The notes under the pieces: generated by a model | Databases searched by the model: none | Seen by the model: the letters and a program-made list of their open reading frames with translations, nothing else | Told to the model about the DNA's origin: nothing | Made by a program: the position numbers and the translations under genes | In this document: piece by piece, positions 27,007 to 34,169 of the stretch | Numbering within the stretch: the first letter of the stretch is position 1 | Layout of the letters: each line of letters opens with the position of its first letter | DNA from: JBBSEX01 sp038239345 | Lineage (GTDB): Bacteria > Acidobacteriota > Terriglobia > Bryobacterales > Bryobacteraceae | DNA length: 64,000 bases | Reading direction: 5' to 3' | Assembly: GCA_038239345.1 (NCBI GenBank) | Contig: JBBSEX010000004.1 | Location: 62,001 to 126,000 of the forward strand

Positions 27007-27981
27007 ATGCAGCAGCGTTTCGCTCGATACGCTTGGTTCGTTCTGCTTTACAACGTAGCTGTCGTCGTGTGGGGAGCTTTCGTTCGCGCCAGTGGTTCCG
27101 GCGCGGGATGCGGTGAACATTGGCCCCTCTGCAACGGAGTGGTGATTCCGCGGGCAGCGCAGATCGCCACGCTCATCGAATATTCACACCGCATCACCAG
27201 CGGACTCGCCGGCATTTTCGTAATTCTGCTGGCGATCTTCGCTTTTCGCGCGTTCCCGAAAGGCCACGTGGTGCGCCGGGCCTCGCTCTGGTCGGTCGGA
27301 TTCATCCTCAGTGAAGGCCTCATCGGCGCGGGACTCGTGCTTCTTGGTCACGTCGCTCACAACGCTTCCATCGCCCGGGCTTATTCGCTTAGCACCCATC
27401 TCATCAACACGCTATTTCTTCTGGCCTCGTTGACGCTGACGGCCTGGTTTGCCACGGAAGATCGCGCCCGTGTCTGGACCGCCAGCAAAAATCTGCGCGG
27501 CGTTCTGGCATTCGCCGCCTTCGGGATCGTCCTTGTTGGTGTCACTGGCGCGATAGCCGCCCTCGGCGATACTCTCTTCATCGCCACTTCGTTTCGGGAA
27601 GGATGGCAGCAGGATTTCTCGCCCACCGCCCATCCGTTTTTACGCCTGCGCATCCTGCATCCGATATTTGCCGCCGCCTTCGCGCTGCTCTTAATGGGAA
27701 TTGCGCTGCACTCGGCAACGTCACGCGGCATCGCGCCAACTGCCAAACAATTCGCCAACGCCGTGCTTGGGTTATCCATCCTGCAAATCTGTCTCGGGCT
27801 TTTGAATCTCGCGTTGCTTGCGCCAGTCTGGATGCAGCTTGTTCATCTTCTGGTGGCGGACCTGTTGTGGATTGGCTTCGTTTTGCTTTCTACAGAACTT
27901 CTAACCGCCAGCGCGGTACCAATCGCAGCGACGGCGCCCTTATCGCCTTCCCCGCAGTTGCCTGGCTTGATCGCCGGATAG
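27007..27981 (+). CDS. ctaA: haem A synthase homologue (CtaA/COX15)
   Basis: 324 aa from the ATG at 27007; another in-frame ATG at 26989 has no ribosome-binding site. Eight hydrophobic helices are seen. CtaA/COX15 proteins hydroxylate and oxidise haem O to haem A for aa3-type oxidases. Family features include GAFVRASGSGAGCGEHWPLCNG, EYSHRITSGLAG, NASIARAYSLSTHLINT and the second-half LHPIFAAAFALL and QLVHLLVADLLW. Histidines at each bundle are the haem ligands in the family. The cysteine pair in GCGEHWPLC matches the loop type common in CtaA. No oxidase genes lie next to it. Confidence 0.88.
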   Translation: MQQRFARYAWFVLLYNVAVVVWGAFVRASGSGAGCGEHWPLCNGVVIPRAAQIATLIEYSHRITSGLAGIFVILLAIFAFRAFPKGHVVRRASLWSVGFILSEGLIGAGLVLLGHVAHNASIARAYSLSTHLINTLFLLASLTLTAWFATEDRARVWTASKNLRGVLAFAAFGIVLVGVTGAIAALGDTLFIATSFREGWQQDFSPTAHPFLRLRILHPIFAAAFALLLMGIALHSATSRGIAPTAKQFANAVLGLSILQICLGLLNLALLAPVWMQLVHLLVADLLWIGFVLLSTELLTASAVPIAATAPLSPSPQLPGLIAG

Positions 27982-28014
27982 AGAACAGGTACCATCTTGG
28001 GCAGTAGGAAAACG

Positions 28015-28617
28015 ATGAATCTTACAAACTTTTTGGCAACCTCAGGACGGATGGTCGCGCTAGTGCTGGCTGCGGCTACGCTGCAAACAGCAGTCTTCGC
28101 ACAGTCCGTCGTGCGCTGTGATAGCAGCGGCACACGGCGAAAATATTGTTCCGTAAACACCAGTGGCGGCGTCAACATGCGCTATCAGTACAGCCAGCAA
28201 GGGTGTTGGCAAAACCAGACGTGGGGCTATGACAATAACGGGATTTGGGTGTCCAACGGTTGCCGCGCCGATTTCACCCTCGGCTCTCCCAGATCCACGG
28301 AAGATAATGGCGGAGGTGGCAAGCTGATCACCGGCCTGATCCTCGGAGCGATCGCCGGCGCAGCCGTAAGTGGCGCGGTTTCCAATCGCGACAATAATTA
28401 CGACAACAATAACGATAATTACGACGGCTATCGGAACACGGTGCGTTGCGAATCGAATGACATGGGTTATCACCGTTGCTCCGTCGGACGCGTTGGATAC
28501 GCCGAAATCGCCCGCCAGTTTAGCGGTTCACCGTGTGAGCACGGCAGAACGTGGGGCTATAATCGCAACTTCATTTGGGTCGATCGCGGCTGCCGCGCGG
28601 ATTTCTGGGTACGCTAA
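28015..28617 (+). CDS. exported DUF3011 repeat protein
   Basis: 200 aa from ATG 28015 (AGGA upstream); an in-frame TTG at 27997 is less likely. A signal peptide ends near VFAQ. Two DUF3011-type repeats are present, each with paired cysteines and the pattern TWGYxxxxIWVxxGCRADF (about residues 35-85 and 140-195). Between them lies a glycine-zipper stretch (GLILGAIAGAAVSGAV) and an Asn/Asp-rich run. The protein is likely periplasmic or envelope-bound with disulfides. Function unknown. The next gene starts 2 bp after its stop. Confidence 0.85.
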   Translation: MNLTNFLATSGRMVALVLAAATLQTAVFAQSVVRCDSSGTRRKYCSVNTSGGVNMRYQYSQQGCWQNQTWGYDNNGIWVSNGCRADFTLGSPRSTEDNGGGGKLITGLILGAIAGAAVSGAVSNRDNNYDNNNDNYDGYRNTVRCESNDMGYHRCSVGRVGYAEIARQFSGSPCEHGRTWGYNRNFIWVDRGCRADFWVR

Positions 28618-28619
28618 CG

Positions 28620-29018
28620 ATGTTCAAACTATTGTTCGTCCTCTTGATCGCCGCCGGAGCCTTCGCCCAGGATGCCCCGCCGCCCAAACCAACCGATGCC
28701 AAACCCCCAACTATCGGCAGTCTCGACGAGAAGGAAACGAAGAGCTTTCGCCGCTTCGATCGCGATGGCGATGGCAAGATTACTGTCGAAGAATACCGCA
28801 ACAGCGTCGTCCGCATCTTCACGCGGCTCGACAAAAAGAAGCGCGGATATTTAGATCAATCCGAAGCTCCGAAGACCGCCAAGGGACCGAAGGATCGCAT
28901 CACCTTGCCGGAATTTCAGGATGCGATGATGGTTCGCTTCCGCAAGGCCGACGCCGATCACGATGGCCTGCTGACGCCGGACGAATTCAAGATTTGGCGT
29001 CAGGCGATGAATCCTTAA
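28620..29018 (+). CDS. exported EF-hand protein
   Basis: 132 aa from ATG 28620. A signal peptide ends at AFAQ, followed by a Pro/Lys-rich segment. EF-hand loops are DRDGDGKITVEE (canonical, near 46-57), a degenerate DKKKRGYLDQSE, and DADHDGLLTPDE (canonical, near 111-122). It probably binds calcium in the periplasm. It starts two bases after the DUF3011 stop and is co-transcribed with it. Small secreted EF-hand proteins of this kind are common in Acidobacteriota and Planctomycetota; the partner is unknown. Confidence 0.85.
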   Translation: MFKLLFVLLIAAGAFAQDAPPPKPTDAKPPTIGSLDEKETKSFRRFDRDGDGKITVEEYRNSVVRIFTRLDKKKRGYLDQSEAPKTAKGPKDRITLPEFQDAMMVRFRKADADHDGLLTPDEFKIWRQAMNP

Positions 29019-29650
29019 AACGTTTCCGGCGCTTCTAGTTATGTCGGCGTCTTGTTCGCCTCGGCGTAGCGCGCGAGGGTAAGGATAAGGAACGCGGTTT
29101 TTTGGACGTCGATGACTTGGGCTTGAGAAATGCTCTTACGCTGCGCGTGGGCTACGGGCGTAGTGAGCATCGTCCTCGCCGGGCTGTAGATCTTCGGGCA
29201 CGAAGCTTTCCCACTGATCCGCGGGTCCCTTGGCAGGCTCCGATTGCGAACCGGGTTCAATTCCCGTTCCAACTTTGTTTCAACTCTGCCGAGATGATGT
29301 CGTAGTAGTCAGAAGGTCAAGTGGGGATGAATTTGTACCGATTTTGTACCCCCGCCTTGCTTTCAGTGCTCTTGGCGATGTTTATGACTTCGTATAATCA
29401 ATAAGTTACGCATTTACAGTAGTCTGTCAAGATCGTGGTTCGAGCCTACGCCGGGGAGCCACACCTTTAGGTTCAATAGTTTATATGAAACTTTTCGTGT
29501 CCTTGTACGGATTCTGTCCAGGTCTGGGCGCTTGTAACTCTGATAGGATTGCGAGCACAGAGCATGGATTTGAAAGTCGAATCCAGTAAGCGAATAGGCT
29601 GCGATCCTGTCCAAGGTGGACCATGAGGACGATAATGCTACAGCCGGGTG
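29019..29650. other. gene-poor decayed stretch with tRNA-like 3' ends
   Basis: No intact gene is seen in about 630 bp. On the minus strand 29136-29279 is an open frame without a start codon, coding a plausible 47-residue C-terminus (DQWESFVPEDLQPGEDD) and possibly a gene remnant. On the plus strand 29241-29267 (GGGTTCAATTCCC core) and 29431-29458 (CGTGG-TTCGAGC-CTACG, then CCGGGGAGCCA) look like T-arms with acceptor ends of tRNA genes. No matching 5' halves are present upstream of either. Together these suggest scars of past integration at tRNA genes, followed by decay. Confidence 0.4.
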
Positions 29651-29935
29651 TTAATCAAAGCAGAGAGTCGCGGCCAGTTGCTGGCGCCGACTGATAAAGG
29701 AAGAATGCGGGGAGCGGCTGGCACCATCCTGCACGCGAACGAGCTCCCCGCTCGTGAGATTGGTCGCGTTCTCTTTAAGAAGGGCCACGAAGCCGTCCAG
29801 ATCATGCCCCTCCCAGGCCTGCAGATAACGGTCGAGGAGCTTTTGTTGCGTGGGATCGGGACGGGGTGCCGCTGCGGATCGACCTTCCGGATAACGTGCG
29901 GGAGTAACGCCAATCCAGACACCTGCGTTAGGCAA
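29651..29935 (-). pseudogene. fragment of ECF sigma factor C-terminal SnoaL-like domain
   Basis: A 94-residue frame whose middle (TQQKLLDRYLQAWEGHDLDG, then FVALLKENAT) closely matches the SnoaL-like extension found at the C-terminus of some ECF sigma-70 factors. The sigma domains themselves are missing. After ENAT the family usually continues with a MPP motif, but here the sequence changes to unrelated RVQDGASRSP and ends. The only start would be a TTG inside the end of the CPBP gene. I read it as a truncated remnant, not a working gene. Confidence 0.5.
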
Positions 29936-30767
29936 GCCTGTACCTGGCCAAGGTCTTTGGCCCCCATAACAACGTCACGATCGCAGCCGCTGTGATGATG
30001 ATTGAATACCCGACAGAGGCGTCGGCCAACTCGTAAGCTGCGCGACCCCCCGGGAAAATACTGCGACCCGTATTACCGAGCGCATGAATGACAATGATCG
30101 CCAACACGCTCATTCCGGAGTTATTGTAAATCCAGACGTATAACACCCGCCAAGCTACAGTTGCGGCCAACCCCCACGCCATGAGCGTGGGCGTCTGGCC
30201 AATCTGAATCATTGATGGAACATGCCAGATCGCCCACAAAGACCCCACGATTAGGGCGCTTGTCAGCGCGCTCCATCTTTGCTGCAAGGGGTCAATGGCA
30301 TAGCCCATATAACCCAGCTCTTCACCCGCTGCCGCGACAAGGAATGCGAGGAAAAGCAACGGCGTCAGCGCGGGAACATACCATGCAGTAGGTAAGGGCA
30401 AACCGATCAAGTGCATAACTATGTAGGTCAGCAAGTACAAGAATGGCATTAACCCAACGATGGGCAGATACCAGATAGGTGGCTTGATCTTCTCGTGGTC
30501 AAAGGCCCTTTTCAGAAGCCGCTTCACGCCGCTCAATTTCTCTTTCCGGTAGACAAGGATCGACGCGGCCATAAGCGGGACAAACGTTGCGCCGATATCA
30601 GTGACGGGAAGATTGTCCGGAAGTCCCGCAACTTTGATCCTTGTACTGAGCACCCAAAACGGAACGGTAAGCGCGAATACCAACGAAAAGAAGAGGAGCG
30701 GAGAACCGCTCGGTGCTTTGATGACATTCGGAGTATCGTCCTCGAATGCCTTCTGGGAAGGGTGCAT
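29928..30767 (-). CDS. CPBP family intramembrane metalloprotease
   Basis: 279 aa, about seven to eight hydrophobic helices. CPBP (Abi/CAAX protease) proteins are membrane glutamic/metalloproteases involved in prenyl-protein processing, bacteriocin immunity or envelope signalling. Motif 1 is E149-E150-L-G-Y-M, where the family consensus EExxxR has Arg at position 154; here it is Met. Motif 2 histidine is in LWAIWHVP (H182), and the motif 3-like VIHALGNTG is near 230. The substrate is unknown. It is divergent from greA, and its 3' end overlaps the sigma-factor remnant. Confidence 0.85.
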   Translation of the reverse strand: MHPSQKAFEDDTPNVIKAPSGSPLLFFSLVFALTVPFWVLSTRIKVAGLPDNLPVTDIGATFVPLMAASILVYRKEKLSGVKRLLKRAFDHEKIKPPIWYLPIVGLMPFLYLLTYIVMHLIGLPLPTAWYVPALTPLLFLAFLVAAAGEELGYMGYAIDPLQQRWSALTSALIVGSLWAIWHVPSMIQIGQTPTLMAWGLAATVAWRVLYVWIYNNSGMSVLAIIVIHALGNTGRSIFPGGRAAYELADASVGYSIIITAAAIVTLLWGPKTLARYRLA

Positions 30768-30832
30768 CCTTCACTTTACCCCGTGCGTCACGCTAGCCGC
30801 ACCGCCCGCAACAGCGCCTTCAGCCAGTTGAA

Positions 30833-30862
30833 ATGCCACCAATCTGCTAGAGCGCTTATAAT
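30833..30862 (+). promoter_or_regulatory. candidate sigma-70-type promoter of greA
   Basis: A perfect TATAAT at 30857-30862 has ATGCCA at 30833-30838 (four of six matches to TTGACA) at 18-bp spacing. It would start transcription about 14 nt before the greA ATG at 30883, leaving room for the GGAAG ribosome-binding region. Confidence 0.5.
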
Positions 30863-30882
30863 GACACTGGAAGCAGAGTTGG

Positions 30883-31350
30883 ATGGACCTTAAGAAAAAG
30901 CTGGAAGACGAAATCGCCGCTCTCGAATATGAGCTTCGTAATGAATTGCCCAAGGAAATTCTGAAGGCTCGGGCTCATGGCGATTTAAAAGAGAATGCCG
31001 AATATCATGCCGCCAAGGAGCGGCAAGGCTTCGTGAACGCGCGGCTGAATCAAGTGCAGTCTCGCCTGCGTGAGTTCTCGATGATCGACATGACGCGCAT
31101 TCCCCGCGATAAAACCGGGCTCGGTTCCACGGTCATCGTGCTCGACTTGGATAAAGACGAGAAACATACCTATAAGCTCGTCACCACCGAAGAGGCCGAC
31201 TTCCCCAATGGCTTGATCTCCACCAGCTCGCCCATCGGCAAGGGATTACTGGGCAAAAAAGTAGGGGATACTGTAAAGATAATGATTCCGGATGGAGTAC
31301 GGGAGATGGAGATCCTGGAATTGAAAACCATCCACGACGTTGTCGATTAA
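30883..31350 (+). CDS. greA: transcription elongation factor GreA/GreB family
   Basis: 155 aa. Gre factors enter the RNA polymerase secondary channel and stimulate cleavage of backtracked RNA. The N-terminal coiled coil carries the tip motif ARAHGDLKENAEYHAAKE near 28-45, with the acidic pair D and E used in catalysis. The C-terminal FKBP-like domain has ISTSSPIGKGLLGKKVGD near 109-126. The length is that of GreA. A good TATAAT lies just upstream. The CDP-alcohol phosphatidyltransferase gene begins 15 bp after the stop. Confidence 0.95.
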   Translation: MDLKKKLEDEIAALEYELRNELPKEILKARAHGDLKENAEYHAAKERQGFVNARLNQVQSRLREFSMIDMTRIPRDKTGLGSTVIVLDLDKDEKHTYKLVTTEEADFPNGLISTSSPIGKGLLGKKVGDTVKIMIPDGVREMEILELKTIHDVVD

Positions 31351-31365
31351 TAAGAGCATCGCCCA

Positions 31366-32007
31366 ATGACTATCACCCGTGCGATCGGCGAAGGCTGTAA
31401 CAAAATTATCGTTCTGATTGTCCGCGGATTGGCTCTCTCCAAGATTCATCCCAACGTCCTGACATTTTTTGGACTCGTGATTAACATCGTCGCGGCGGTG
31501 CTACTCGCTTCCGGCCGATTCATGGCCGCCGGCTTGGTAATCATCGGCGCAGGCCTCTTCGACATGGTGGACGGCCGCGTGGCCCGAGAGACAAATCAGG
31601 TAACGCGATTCGGTGGGTTCTTCGATTCCGTCCTCGACCGCTATTCGGATTTAGCCTTGCTGATGGGAATGCTCGTCTGGTACGGCAATATCAACCGCCC
31701 CTTTTACGTCGTGCTCACCGCAATCGCGATGACCGGCTCCGTTATGGTCAGCTATACGCGAGCCCGCGCAGAGAACACGATCCCAACCTGCAAAGTTGGC
31801 TTCATGGAACGCCCTGAACGCGTCGTCCTGCTTATCATTGGGGCGCTGTTCGATCGCATGGCGCCCGTACTCTGGGTGGTTTCCGTTCTCACGAACCTGA
31901 CGGTGATTCATCGCATGATTTTCACTTACCAGGAAGCAAAACGGCTGGAAGAAGCGCAGCTCGCTTTACCATCGAAAGCCGCCAGCAAAAGTAATCAGGG
32001 CTTGTAA
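31366..32007 (+). CDS. CDP-alcohol phosphatidyltransferase family protein
   Basis: 213 aa membrane enzyme with about five to six helices. The family signature DGx2ARx8Gx3Dx3D is present as DGRVARETNQVTRFGGFFD plus SVLDRYSD (about residues 68-92). It transfers a CDP-linked lipid to an alcohol in phospholipid synthesis. Phosphatidylglycerophosphate or phosphatidylinositol-phosphate synthase are both possible; the acceptor alcohol cannot be read from the motif. Its end overlaps the end of the convergent DUF2256 microgene by 13 bp. Confidence 0.88.
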   Translation: MTITRAIGEGCNKIIVLIVRGLALSKIHPNVLTFFGLVINIVAAVLLASGRFMAAGLVIIGAGLFDMVDGRVARETNQVTRFGGFFDSVLDRYSDLALLMGMLVWYGNINRPFYVVLTAIAMTGSVMVSYTRARAENTIPTCKVGFMERPERVVLLIIGALFDRMAPVLWVVSVLTNLTVIHRMIFTYQEAKRLEEAQLALPSKAASKSNQGL

Positions 32008-32150
32008 CTCGCCGGAACGTGCCGGCGGCATCGTTCGCTGCAATACCGCACCTGGTCCCAAACCCGTTCCCATTTCTTGCGCCAAACGAATTGTCGCCCA
32101 CAGACGGCGCAAACCTTCGCCGGAAGATTTTCCTTCTTAACGCCATGCAT
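31995..32150 (-). CDS. DUF2256 zinc-ribbon microprotein
   Basis: 51 aa. The reading frame starts ATGCATGGCGTTAAG at 32150. The product has CAVCG (C14, C17) and YCSERC (C37, C41), a four-cysteine zinc ribbon. Around it are the family features NLPAK near the N-terminus and the WRKKWERVWDQVRYC stretch. These match DUF2256, a tiny conserved family of unknown role. The ATG directly follows the TGA of the upstream SDR gene, so translation is probably coupled. The competing frame from 32146 in the same region has no family features. Confidence 0.85.
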   Translation of the reverse strand: MHGVKKENLPAKVCAVCGRQFVWRKKWERVWDQVRYCSERCRRHVPASYKP

Positions 32151-32864
32151 TCAGCGGGCCCGCACCGTTCCCAAGCCGCCGTCCACGCCGAACACCTGAC
32201 CTGTCACCCAGGCATTTTCCGGATCGATCAGCCAATCAATCGCCGAAGCGATATCTTCCGGCCGTCCAATGCGACCCAGGGCGTGCATCGCTTGCGATGA
32301 CTTCAGGGAAGCCTCGTTTTGTGTAATTCGTGTGGTCAGCGGCGTCTCCACTAAACCTGGCGCAACGCAATTGACGCGAATATTACGCGGCCCATACGAG
32401 GCAGCCGCCGCCATCGTAAGCCCGATTACGCCACCCTTCGCGGCGGCGATAGCTTCATGGTTTGCGAAGCCCGCGCGCGCTGCCGCAGTCGCACAGAGAA
32501 CGATCGATCCTCCGCTCGACATCATCGCTTTCGCCCCTGCTCGCACAGCAGAAAATGCTGTCGTAAGATTGTGGTCGATCGCTTCGCGAAACTCACGTTC
32601 GGAAGTAAGATGCGCCGGTTTCAGCAGCAGCGATCCCGCGCAATTGACCAAGGCATCGATAGGGCCGCATTCCCCTACAACTCGTTCCAGTTCCTCGAAA
32701 TTAGCGGCATTCACAACAGCGTGCGGCGCCTGCAGTTCCTCGGCCAATGCCACCAACTTCACTTGATTGCGTCCTGCTAACACAACTTCCACGCCTCGCC
32801 GCAACAAACGCCGTGCTACAGCGCCGCCAATGCCGCCCGTAGCGCCAATCAAAAACACTTTCAT
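32151..32864 (-). CDS. SDR-family protein with altered catalytic residues
   Basis: 237 aa Rossmann-fold protein. Cofactor motif GATGGIGG at 7-14 (TGxxxGxG type), NAAN/NCAGS at 52-78, N99 of the catalytic tetrad and PGLVETPLT near 176 place it in the classical short-chain dehydrogenase/reductase family. K143 is present, but the position of the catalytic Tyr (Y-x3-K) is Ile139 and the Ser position is Thr126. Normal SDR redox chemistry is therefore doubtful. The NHEAIAAAK pattern may define a subfamily. It is followed without a gap by the DUF2256 gene. Function unknown. Confidence 0.8.
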   Translation of the reverse strand: MKVFLIGATGGIGGAVARRLLRRGVEVVLAGRNQVKLVALAEELQAPHAVVNAANFEELERVVGECGPIDALVNCAGSLLLKPAHLTSEREFREAIDHNLTTAFSAVRAGAKAMMSSGGSIVLCATAAARAGFANHEAIAAAKGGVIGLTMAAAASYGPRNIRVNCVAPGLVETPLTTRITQNEASLKSSQAMHALGRIGRPEDIASAIDWLIDPENAWVTGQVFGVDGGLGTVRAR

Positions 32865-32986
32865 ACAGAGGAGATGACACGAAGACGTAACGTGGGCTAC
32901 GAAATGAGCTCAAATTTAGCCCGCGAGTAATAAGTTTTGAAACTGGCGCGCGGTGGTGCAATCTAATTGGCCGAAGGAGCAATATT

Positions 32987-33190
32987 ATGGCAAAAGATAA
33001 GCACAAGAAGGCTGCGGAACATCACGATAACGCCGCTAAGTCGCATCGTACCGCCGCTGAGCACCATGAAAAGGGCGATCACTCCACCGCGTTTGATCAT
33101 TCGAAGAAAGCCCACGACAGCTCGAAGATGGCCCATGATCATTCAACCGAGGCTCACAAGGCATCGGAAGAAGCCAAGGCTAAGAAGTAG
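32987..33190 (+). CDS. His/Lys/Ala-rich microprotein
   Basis: 67 aa with a strong ribosome-binding site (AAGGAG, 7 nt before ATG). Composition is dominated by Lys, His, Ala, Ser and Asp/Glu, with repeated units such as AAEHH, AAKSHRTAAEHH, HSKKAHDSS and HDHSTEAHK. It is predicted to be helical and very hydrophilic, with about a dozen histidines. It could bind metal (Ni, Zn, Cu) or act as a stress or hydration protein. The nickel transport genes nearby make metal binding attractive but not shown. No homologue family is named with confidence. Confidence 0.75.
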   Translation: MAKDKHKKAAEHHDNAAKSHRTAAEHHEKGDHSTAFDHSKKAHDSSKMAHDHSTEAHKASEEAKAKK

Positions 33191-33220
33191 GTAGTTAGTA
33201 ACTCCGTTGTAACCTCGCGC

Positions 33221-33281
33221 GATCTCGCCGGTCCATGTTGAATCCAGGCGATTCCGTGAAATTATTTAGACCGGCGAGGTC
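33221..33281. repeat. 13-bp inverted repeat between convergent genes
   Basis: GATCTCGCCGGTC (33221-33233) pairs with GACCGGCGAGGTC (33269-33281) with 12 Watson-Crick pairs and one G-T. The 35-nt loop is A/T-richer. It sits between the convergent His-rich gene and acpS. It lacks a T tract, so it is either a bidirectional terminator or processing hairpin, or an operator-like palindrome. Confidence 0.5.
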
Positions 33282-33293
33282 CTGCCTGTTCGA

Positions 33294-33671
33294 TTAATCC
33301 TCTAAGATAACCATCGCCATTCCCTGCTCCGCGGTGTGCGTCATCGACAACGCGACATGCTTCACCCCCAGGCGCTCAGCGTATTCGGCAGCCTTGCCAT
33401 GCAGGATCAGAGTTGGTTTTCCCGATCGTAGATTCGACACCTCAAAATCCTGCCACTTCACTCCGCCCCGCCAGCCAGTCCCAATCGCTTTCATAGCCGC
33501 TTCTTTCGCCGCAAAGCGCGCAGCGTAGCGCTCAAATTTATTGGCCTTGCGCTCTACGTACGCACGTTCGCCCGCGGTATAGATACGCTCCAGAAATCGC
33601 GGCCCGTGACGCCCAATCGCATCGCGAATCCGGCCAACCTCGGCAAGGTCGATGCCTGTTCCGATAATCAC
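33294..33671 (-). CDS. acpS: holo-[acyl-carrier-protein] synthase
   Basis: 125 aa. AcpS transfers 4'-phosphopantetheine from CoA to acyl carrier protein. The start chosen is the GTG at 33671, which begins IIGTGIDLAEVGRI, the universal AcpS N-terminus; upstream frame to 33920 is nikR in another frame. Active-site motifs are GIDLAEV (Asp), RFAAKEAAMKAIGTG and MTHTAEQGMAM near the C-terminus. The GTGA overlap with the nikR stop (33668-33671) shows translational coupling to a nickel regulator, an unusual pairing. Confidence 0.94.
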   Translation of the reverse strand: MIIGTGIDLAEVGRIRDAIGRHGPRFLERIYTAGERAYVERKANKFERYAARFAAKEAAMKAIGTGWRGGVKWQDFEVSNLRSGKPTLILHGKAAEYAERLGVKHVALSMTHTAEQGMAMVILED

Positions 33672-34084
33672 AGGTTCACCCCGGTCGCCGTAATTGTCAG
33701 CCGCCCATGTTTCACGCCCTTGGTGCTGATTAAACTGTCGGCGATCTTCTTGATTGCCCCCGCCTTCCCCCGCACCACCACGACCTCTAAACAATTGTCG
33801 TGATCCAGATGGACGTGCATCGTCGAAAGAATTTCCTTGAAGTGATCGTGCTGCAGTCCCGTCAGCTTCTCGCTCAGCTGGCGGACGTGATGATCGTAAA
33901 CCAGCGTTACCGTGCCGCAAACTTCACTTTCCGGCCGTTCCCAGGCTCGCTCTACCAACTCGTCGCGAATCAAATCGCGAAATGCCTCCGACCGGTTTGT
34001 ATATCCGCGCTTGCCTATCAGCTGATCGAATTTCTTTAACAAGTCGGAATCGATCGCTACGCCAATGCGGCTTAATTCGCTCAT
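33668..34084 (-). CDS. nikR: nickel-responsive regulator NikR
   Basis: 138 aa from the ATG at 34084. The N-terminal ribbon-helix-helix has RIGVAIDSDLLKKFD near 6-20, and a C-terminal ACT-like metal-binding domain follows. The high-affinity nickel ligands of E. coli NikR (H76, H87, H89, C95) correspond to H79, H90, H92 and C98 with a constant offset of three, so nickel sensing is well supported. It is divergent from the nickel ECF transporter genes with an 85-bp gap, which fits repression of transport when nickel is plentiful. The 3' end overlaps acpS. Confidence 0.94.
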   Translation of the reverse strand: MSELSRIGVAIDSDLLKKFDQLIGKRGYTNRSEAFRDLIRDELVERAWERPESEVCGTVTLVYDHHVRQLSEKLTGLQHDHFKEILSTMHVHLDHDNCLEVVVVRGKAGAIKKIADSLISTKGVKHGRLTITATGVNL

Positions 34085-34169
34085 GCTTAGACCCAAGCGT
34101 AGCAAGCGGAGAATTCGATAGGCGCGTGTGGCACGCTTTGACGGATCGTGCTACCGTGAAAATCGACCG
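34085..34169. promoter_or_regulatory. shared nikR/nikMN control region
   Basis: This 85-bp divergent intergenic region must hold both promoters and a likely NikR site. Two symmetrical elements are visible: GTAGCA (34099-34104) with TGCTAC (34149-34154), and GCGTG-TGG-CACGC (34124-34136) between them. Neither has the GTATGA-N16-TCATAC layout of the E. coli NikR box, so the operator assignment is tentative. Confidence 0.3.

Noticed and set aside
29200..29465. Two tRNA-like sequences
   Set aside because: Only T-arm and acceptor 3' parts are visible; no matching 5' acceptor, D arm or anticodon arm, so neither is called as a tRNA gene.
31922..32146. 74-aa minus-strand frame at the end of the phosphatidyltransferase gene
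   Set aside because: It is the wrong frame over the DUF2256 microgene; the frame starting at 32150 has the four zinc cysteines.
33672..33920. N-terminal extension of AcpS to 208 residues
   Set aside because: The extra sequence is nikR read in another frame; AcpS begins at the GTG with IIGTGIDL.
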